From: Agromyces ramosus
GTDB taxonomy: Bacteria > Actinomycetota > Actinomycetes > Actinomycetales > Microbacteriaceae
Assembly: GCF_004216665.1 (NCBI RefSeq)
Contig: NZ_SGWY01000003.1
Span: 744,001-808,000, forward strand
Direction: 5' to 3'
Length of the DNA: 64,000 nucleotides
Below are positions 58,795 to 64,000 of this stretch, piece by piece (position 1 is the first letter of the stretch; every line of letters starts with the position of its first letter). Under the pieces are notes generated by a model. It worked only from the letters and a program-made list of their open reading frames with translations, was not told the origin of the DNA and did no database searches. Made by a program: the position numbers and the translations under genes.

Positions 58795-60951
58795 ATGAGC
58801 GCGATCATCGAGCTGGAGATCGGACCCGGCGAGGAGCCGGGCACGTGGAACGTCCGCGTCCTCCGATCGGCAGGGGCGGATGCGGCATCCGCGTCGTTCA
58901 GCCTGGACGTCGACGCCCTCATCTCCCGGCTGCCCTTCATGGACTCCACCGTGCTCGCCTCGGCCGTCCCCGCACGGCGGGTCCTGACCGAGGGCGAGAC
59001 CGAGGTTCAGCGCGTGGGCACCGAGCTGTTCTCCGCGGTCTTCGCCGGCGAGGTCGAGGAGGCGTACCGCACGAGCCGCGCGGTCGCCAAGGAGCGCGGC
59101 GAGAGCCTGCAGGTGCGGCTCCGGCTCGTCGCGCCCACGCTCGCAGCCCTGCCCTGGGAGGCGCTGTTCGACCCCGAGGCGGGCGTGTACGTCTGCCGCA
59201 AGGAGCCGCTCATCCGGCAGATCCCCACGACGGACGTGATGGAACCGCTGAGCCTCGAACCGCCGCTGCGCGTGCTGGCGATGGTCGCGGCGCCCGGCGA
59301 CCTGCCGGCGATCGACGCCGGGGCGGAGCGTGTGCGCCTCGAGGCGGCGCTCCGGCCGCACATCGCCCGGGGCCGGATCCTCGTCGAGTGGCTCGACGAG
59401 GTCACCTGGAGCAACGTGCACGAGAAGCTGCTCTCGGCGCCGTGGCACGTGCTCCACTTCGTGGGGCACGGATCCTACGATGCGTCGTCCGACGAGGGGG
59501 TGCTCGCGTTCGTCGGCTCCGGCGGGCGGGCGGAGTACGTCGACGCCTCGGCGCTCGCCGACCTGCTCGACCAGGCTGAGCCGACGCCCCGCCTGGTCGT
59601 GATCAACTCGTGCATGTCGGGCGCAGCGAGCACGGACGAGCTGTACTCCGGCACGGCTGCGGCGCTCGTCAACAGCGGCATCAACGCCGTCGCCGCGATG
59701 CAGTTCACGATCAGCGACGCGGCGGCGGTCGCGTTCTCGCAGGGCTTCTACTCCGCCCTCGCCTACGGCCGCCGCATCGACGAGGCGGTCGTGAGCGGTC
59801 GGATCGCGATCCTCGGCCTCGGCAGGGACACGCTCGAGTGGGTCACGCCGGTGCTCTGCCTGCGCGGCGACGACACGCGCCTGTTCATCCTGCCGCCCAG
59901 CCCGGCGGACGCGGAGGACGCGGAGGACGCAGCGGGAGCCGAGCACGCGGCGGGCGCCGCGGCCATCCCGGGAGGCCCCGATGCCCCGCCGGAGCCCCGA
60001 CCGAAGCCCGACCCGCGCCGAGTCGGCCTGATCGCCGCCGTGGCGGCCGGGGCCGCGCTGCTCCTCGGCATCGGCGGCACGGTCGCGGTGATGGCCGCCT
60101 TGGGCGGTGGCGGTGGCGCAGACGGGGGTTCCGGCGCCGCCGACGTCGGGGCGCAGACCCTCCCCGCCCGCATCGACGTCGCGGGCGACACGGTGTGGAC
60201 CCCCACCGGCCTCGACTGCGCCGGCGGCCAGCGGCTCCTGCTCACGGCGTCGGGGGAGGTCGAGGTGGACGACCTCGGCGGCATCGCGCTGACGCCGGAG
60301 GGCGCCCAGCAGCAGTACTCGACGATCAACCCGCAGCCGTACGCGTCGTACGCCTCGCTCATCGGCCGCGTCGGCGACGGCGGCATGCCGTTCGTGGTCG
60401 GATCCCGGCTCGCGATGGAGTGCCCCGGCGACGGCGACCTCCAATTGGGCGTCAACGACCCGGATCCCGCCCAGAACGTCGGCCAGTTCTCCGTGCAGGT
60501 CTCGGATGTCACCGTCGACCCGACGATCACGCTCGACGCCCTCACCCCGATCACGGTCGACGTGCCGGCCGACGCCGGCGACTGGACGTCCACGGGGATC
60601 ACGTGCGTGCCGGGGGCCACCTATTCGATCTGGGCTGACGGGGTGATCACGTGGGGGGAGGATCAGGAGCTCACGGCGGTGAACCCCGACGGAACGGAGC
60701 TGTTCGCCGAGCAGGACAACGACGCGACCGCGAACCTGCCTGGCCTGGAGGCCGCGCAACATGGATCTCTCGTCGGCGCCATCGGCGGCCTGCCGCCGTA
60801 CGTCGGACTCGGCACCGACACGTACGTCGACTGCTATGCCGGCGGCGGCCGGATCGGTGAGCTCGTGCTGGGCCTGAACGACCTGGACCGCGCCGACAAC
60901 ACCGGCGGGTTCACGGTCACCCTGTCCCGCATCACCGGCCCGTCGGGCTGA
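58795..60951 (+). CDS. CHAT-domain (caspase-like) protease, transmembrane, with two PA-IL-like C-terminal modules
   Basis: The protein has 718 residues. Residues 1-120 are a beta/alpha N-terminal region with FSLDVDALISRLP and [23 protein letters not shown]. Residues about 130-370 are the CHAT protease, with the catalytic His225 in [11 protein letters not shown] and Cys273 in LVVINSCMSG. An acidic Ala/Glu linker leads to one membrane helix at about 410-432 (GLIAAVAAGAALLLGIGGTVAVMAAL), basic on its N-side, so the protease is inside and the C-terminus outside. Outside are two tandem PA-IL/LecA-like beta modules (TPTGLDCAGGQRLLLTASG; LQLGVNDPDPAQNVGQFSV; LVLGLNDLDRADNTGGFTV). GGGAG lies upstream of the ATG. 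Confidence 0.88.
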   Translation: MSAIIELEIGPGEEPGTWNVRVLRSAGADAASASFSLDVDALISRLPFMDSTVLASAVPARRVLTEGETEVQRVGTELFSAVFAGEVEEAYRTSRAVAKERGESLQVRLRLVAPTLAALPWEALFDPEAGVYVCRKEPLIRQIPTTDVMEPLSLEPPLRVLAMVAAPGDLPAIDAGAERVRLEAALRPHIARGRILVEWLDEVTWSNVHEKLLSAPWHVLHFVGHGSYDASSDEGVLAFVGSGGRAEYVDASALADLLDQAEPTPRLVVINSCMSGAASTDELYSGTAAALVNSGINAVAAMQFTISDAAAVAFSQGFYSALAYGRRIDEAVVSGRIAILGLGRDTLEWVTPVLCLRGDDTRLFILPPSPADAEDAEDAAGAEHAAGAAAIPGGPDAPPEPRPKPDPRRVGLIAAVAAGAALLLGIGGTVAVMAALGGGGGADGGSGAADVGAQTLPARIDVAGDTVWTPTGLDCAGGQRLLLTASGEVEVDDLGGIALTPEGAQQQYSTINPQPYASYASLIGRVGDGGMPFVVGSRLAMECPGDGDLQLGVNDPDPAQNVGQFSVQVSDVTVDPTITLDALTPITVDVPADAGDWTSTGITCVPGATYSIWADGVITWGEDQELTAVNPDGTELFAEQDNDATANLPGLEAAQHGSLVGAIGGLPPYVGLGTDTYVDCYAGGGRIGELVLGLNDLDRADNTGGFTVTLSRITGPSG

Positions 60952-60957
60952 ACACCG

Positions 60958-60988
60958 CCGTCGAGGCATCCGACCCGTGACGAGCGGG
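60958..60988 (+). repeat. 31-bp 3' flank repeat, copy 1
   Basis: This stretch beginning CCGTCGAGGCATCCGACC and ending GACGAGCGGG recurs at 63451-63480 with one base missing. Both follow the stop of a CHAT gene by a few bases, marking the duplicated segment. Confidence 0.75.
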
Positions 60989-61110
60989 AGCGCCCCTCGA
61001 CGATCATCATGACCGCGCAGTCCGTGCTACCCCTGACGCTGCCGGGATCCGGCGACGCTACCCTGCCGATGAAAATGCGTCGGCACGCTGTGCCGCCCAG
61101 GGGGCGTGAG

Positions 61111-63447
61111 ATGAGTGCGATCATCGAGGTCGAGATCGGTCCCGGAGCAGATCCGGGCACGTACGACGCTCGCGTGATCCGCGCGCCCGGAGGTGCGCCG
61201 GGACGACTGAACTTCTCCCTGGACATCGATTCGATTCTCGAACGCCTTCCGACTGTGGAGGCCGTAGTCCTCGCTTCGGCCGTGTCGGCACGGCGAACCC
61301 TCACGGCGAACGAGTCGGAGATCCACCGTCTCGGCGGCTAGTTGTTCGCCTCGACCTTTGCAGGCGACGTCGGCACCGCCTTCCGAACCGGCCAGGCCGT
61401 CGCCCGCGAGCGAGGCACGAGCCTCCAGGTCCGCCTCCGGCTCACCGACCCTTCCCTCGCGGCACTGCCCTGGGAGGCGATGTTCGATCCCGTCGACGGA
61501 GTGTACGTGTGCCGCAAGGAGCCGCTCATCCGCTACGTCGAGACGCCGAGATCGAACGAAGCCCTTCGCGTCGAACCGCCGCTGCGCATCCTGGGCATCA
61601 TCTCCGCGCCGCGCAACCTGCCTCGAATCGACACCTCGTCCGAGCGCGATCGACTCGAGCGCGCACTCGGTTCCCACCTCGCAGCAGGTCGGGTCACCAT
61701 CGACTGGCTCGAGGAGGCGACATGGGCGAACGTTCACGAGAGACTCCTCTCCGGACGATGGCACGTGCTCCACTTCGTCGGACACGGGGACTACGACCAT
61801 GCCGCCGGTGAGGGCGTCCTCGCGCTGGTCGGAGAGGGCGGACGCGCGGAGTACGTCGATGCGAGCGTGTTCGCCGACCTGATCGACGAAGCGGAGCCGA
61901 CGCCCCGACTCGTCGTCCTGAACTCCTGCGCCTCCGGAGCGTCGGGCGACACGGAGTTGTTCGCCGGCACGGCGTCAGCCCTGGTGCGCAGCGGTGTCCA
62001 AGCGGTCGCGGCGATGCAGTTCACGGTCAGCGATCCGGCCGCGCTGGAGTTCTCGCGCGGCTTCTACTCGGCGCTCGCGAACGGGCGAGGGGTCGATGAA
62101 GCGGTGCGCAGCGGACGGATCGCGATCCTGGGTCTCGGTCGGTTCACCCTGGAGTGGGTCACGCCCGTGCTGTACCTTGCGGGCGACGATGCACACCTCT
62201 TCGACATCGACGCGGCCGCCGTGCCGGCGCTCGTGACCGCTCCGCCCCCGCCCACACCTGCCCCGATTGCCGAGCCCAGCCCCGAACCGGAGCCCGAACC
62301 GGAGCCCGAACCCGGGCTCGAATCGGCGCCCGAACCCGAACCGGCGCCCGAACCCGAACCGGCGCCCGAACCCGAACCGGCGCCCGAACCCGAGCCGGCG
62401 CCCGAACCGGAGCCCGAACCCGAGCCCGAACCCACAGCAGACGCCGAATCGGGGCCGGGGCGCGAGCCCGCCGAGCTGCCACCCACGTACGCACACCCCG
62501 ATGTCCCGCCAGCACCCGGTCGCAGGTCGTCGCGGAAGCGCCGGCTCGTGCTCCTCATCGCTGGCGCGGCGGCACTCGTCGGGATCGGGACCGCCGTGGT
62601 ATTCGCACTTGGCGGCTCGAGGTCGAGCGGGGGCGCGGTCGTGGGGGATGGCCCGTCCGAACCGGACCCACCGATGACCTTCACGATGCCGGGGAGCATC
62701 CCGTGGACCTCGACCGGCGTCGAATGCACCGGCGGGAGCGCCCTCGAGATCACGGCCACGGGGACCGTGACCGATGAGTCGGACCCGTCGGCACCGGTGA
62801 CGCCCGACGGACTCGACGACGTCGCCCGCCGTCAGGCGAACCTGCCCGCACTACCCGACGCCAATGCCCTCGCCCTGGTGGGTCGGGTCGGCGAGGACCA
62901 GCCGTACTTCGTGATCGGCAGCGACTTCACCGGCATCTGCCCTGCCTCCGGCCCGCTCGATATCGGACTCAACGACACGGCGACCAGTGGCAACGGCGGA
63001 TCGTTCGAGGTCACCGCGACCATGACGCCGAGCAACGGTGTCGGCAATTACTTCGTCGAACCCGTGCCCGGAGACTCGACCTGGTCGCAGGCAGCCGTCA
63101 CCTGCGAGGCAGGCGACCGGATCCACTTCATGGCCAGCGGGCGGGTACTGCTCGGAGGGGCGCCGGACCGAGTCGCCGGACCCGACGGACGGCCGGGGGA
63201 CGACGCATCCTCGAACCTCCCCGGGCTCGAGTCGGCTCCACCCGGGGCGTTGATCGGGCGATTCGGTGACGCCCCGCCGTTCCTCATCGGTTCGTCGTCG
63301 TCGGTGGCGTGCCCGGGCGGCACCGAGTACTGGCTCGACCTGGCTCTGGGGATCAACGACGCGGGCCCGGATGTCGCCTACAACACCGGAACGTTCACGG
63401 TCGCGGTCGTGCCCCTCACCGAGACGGATCCGTCCGAATCGGACTGA
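61111..63447 (+). pseudogene. second CHAT-domain paralogue, interrupted by an amber codon at 61339-61341
   Basis: The frame is 778 codons including an in-frame TAG at codon 77. The first copy has GAG (Glu77) at the matching place. Otherwise it is intact: His225 ([10 protein letters not shown]) and Cys273 (VVLNSCASG) fall at identical positions to the first copy. A Glu-Pro-repeat linker spans about 370-460. One membrane helix lies at about 478-500 ([22 protein letters not shown]), with two PA-IL-like modules after it. The downstream part could restart weakly at TTG 61342. Readthrough, a nonsense mutation and a sequencing error all remain possible. Confidence 0.75.
62324..62395 (+). repeat. four 18-bp tandem repeats encoding APEPEP
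   Basis: Four head-to-tail units of CGGCGCCCGAACCCGAAC at 62324, 62342, 62360 and 62378 encode the Ala-Pro-Glu-Pro linker between the protease and the membrane helix. Less regular GAGCCCGAACC repeats flank them. The first CHAT paralogue lacks this linker. Confidence 0.85.
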
Positions 63448-63450
63448 CGA

Positions 63451-63480
63451 CCGTCGAGGCATCCGACCGTGACGAGCGGG
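63451..63480 (+). repeat. 30-bp 3' flank repeat, copy 2
   Basis: This matches 60958-60988 except for one missing C. It supports a segmental duplication that included DNA just past the stop codon. Confidence 0.75.
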
Positions 63481-63492
63481 GGGCGACCGACC

Positions 63493-63498
63493 TAGGCT
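63493..63498 (+). promoter_or_regulatory. -10 box TAGGCT, leaderless start at 63506
   Basis: TAGGCT is followed by 7 nt and ATG 63506 of the dihydrolipoyl dehydrogenase gene. Confidence 0.6.
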
Positions 63499-63505
63499 GG
63501 CCCGC

Positions 63506-64000
63506 ATGACCAGCCAATTCGACGTCATCGTCCTCGGCGCGGGCCCCGGCGGCTACGTTGCCGCGATCCGCGCCGCGCAGCTCGGCCTGAAGGTGGCCGT
63601 CATCGAGGAGAAGTACTGGGGCGGAGTGTGCCTCAACGTGGGCTGCATCCCCTCGAAGGCGCTGCTGCGAAATGCCGAGCTCGCGCACATCTTCCACGAC
63701 CAAGCCGCCACGTTCGGCATCTCGGGCGACGTGCAGTTCGACTTCGGTGCCGCCTTCGACCGAAGTCGTCAGGTGTCCGAGAAGCACGTCAAGGGCGTGC
63801 ACTTCCTCATGAAGAAGAACGGGATCACCGAGTTCGACGGCCGAGGCACGTTCCGTGACGCGAACACCATCGACGTCGCGAAGTCCGACGGCTCGACCGA
63901 GACGGTCTCCTTCCGCAATGCGATCATCGCGACGGGCTCTCGCGTCCGGCTCCTGCCCGGCGTGCAGTTGTCGCAGAACGTCGTCACCTACGAGGAGCAG
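63506..64000 (+). CDS. lpdA: dihydrolipoyl dehydrogenase, truncated by window edge
   Basis: The first 165 residues are visible. The FAD fingerprint is [36 protein letters not shown]. The redox-active disulphide is [10 protein letters not shown] (Cys-x4-Cys). The [15 protein letters not shown] segment is the FAD-domain ATG motif. It is the E3 component of 2-oxoacid dehydrogenase complexes. The frame is open at the right edge. Confidence 0.95.
   Translation, partial: MTSQFDVIVLGAGPGGYVAAIRAAQLGLKVAVIEEKYWGGVCLNVGCIPSKALLRNAELAHIFHDQAATFGISGDVQFDFGAAFDRSRQVSEKHVKGVHFLMKKNGITEFDGRGTFRDANTIDVAKSDGSTETVSFRNAIIATGSRVRLLPGVQLSQNVVTYEEQ

Noticed and set aside
57598-60969. Minus-strand frame extending the EamA gene across the CHAT gene
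   Set aside because: The EamA protein starts at 58599 with its own -10 box; the extension is antisense to CHAT codons and shows no domain.
62324-62395. CRISPR or intergenic microsatellite
   Set aside because: The repeats are in frame and encode a plausible Pro-rich linker inside the CHAT paralogue.

Overview
The window comes from a high-GC actinobacterium, most likely a member of the Microbacteriaceae (Agromyces/Microbacterium-like). Grounds: GC-rich codon third positions throughout, a DUF3073 gene, an ECF42-type sigma factor, a likely F420/flavin LLM oxidoreductase, many start codons placed 6-7 bases after a TAnnnT box (leaderless transcripts), and a very dense GGATGCC/GGCATCC heptamer. The genus is inferred from general features and is not proven. 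I see no rRNA, tRNA, CRISPR array, insertion sequence or prophage.

Layout. 1-6.5 kb: end of an ECF sigma factor, a small monooxygenase-like protein, a LuxR/TPR regulator preceded by three 20-bp tandem repeats, and an RND efflux pump. 6.5-13.4 kb: a Pro/Ala-repeat envelope protein, a hairpin-dense gap holding a short ORF with an ideal ribosome site, a divergent MocR regulator/YczE membrane protein pair, a TipAS-type MerR regulator, and a DUF4097-PadR operon under two near-identical palindromes. 13.4-25.7 kb: acetyltransferase, paired CrcB fluoride channels, ArsR-VOC pair, KimA-like APC transporter, flavoprotein, DUF3073, Nudix, purM-LLM operon, thioesterase, amidotransferase and a secreted trypsin-like protease.

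26-48 kb: dispersed de novo purine genes (purF, purD, purC, purS, purQ, purL, with purM at 21.6 kb) interleaved with other genes. Among these are a kynurenine operon (kynA, an amidohydrolase, kynU), a PadR-controlled MFS pump and a frameshifted alpha/beta hydrolase. 48-57 kb: small unknown operons, an HpnZ-like alcohol dehydrogenase preceded by a small acidic gene, a chorismate mutase-SDR-membrane protein operon, a MacB-like ABC exporter and a YtrA-type GntR-ABC operon. 57-64 kb: an EamA exporter, then two tandem paralogues that join a cytoplasmic CHAT (caspase-like) protease to a single membrane span and two extracytoplasmic PA-IL/LecA-like modules, then the start of dihydrolipoyl dehydrogenase.

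The most unusual content is the CHAT pair at 58.8-63.4 kb. Both copies keep the catalytic His225 and Cys273. The second copy carries an in-frame amber codon exactly where the first has Glu77. It looks like a transmembrane receptor-protease module amplified by a recent-enough tandem duplication, since about 30 bp of 3' flank is still shared. Also notable are an amidohydrolase placed where a kynurenine formamidase is expected, the systematic leaderless promoters, and the over-represented GGATGCC motif.
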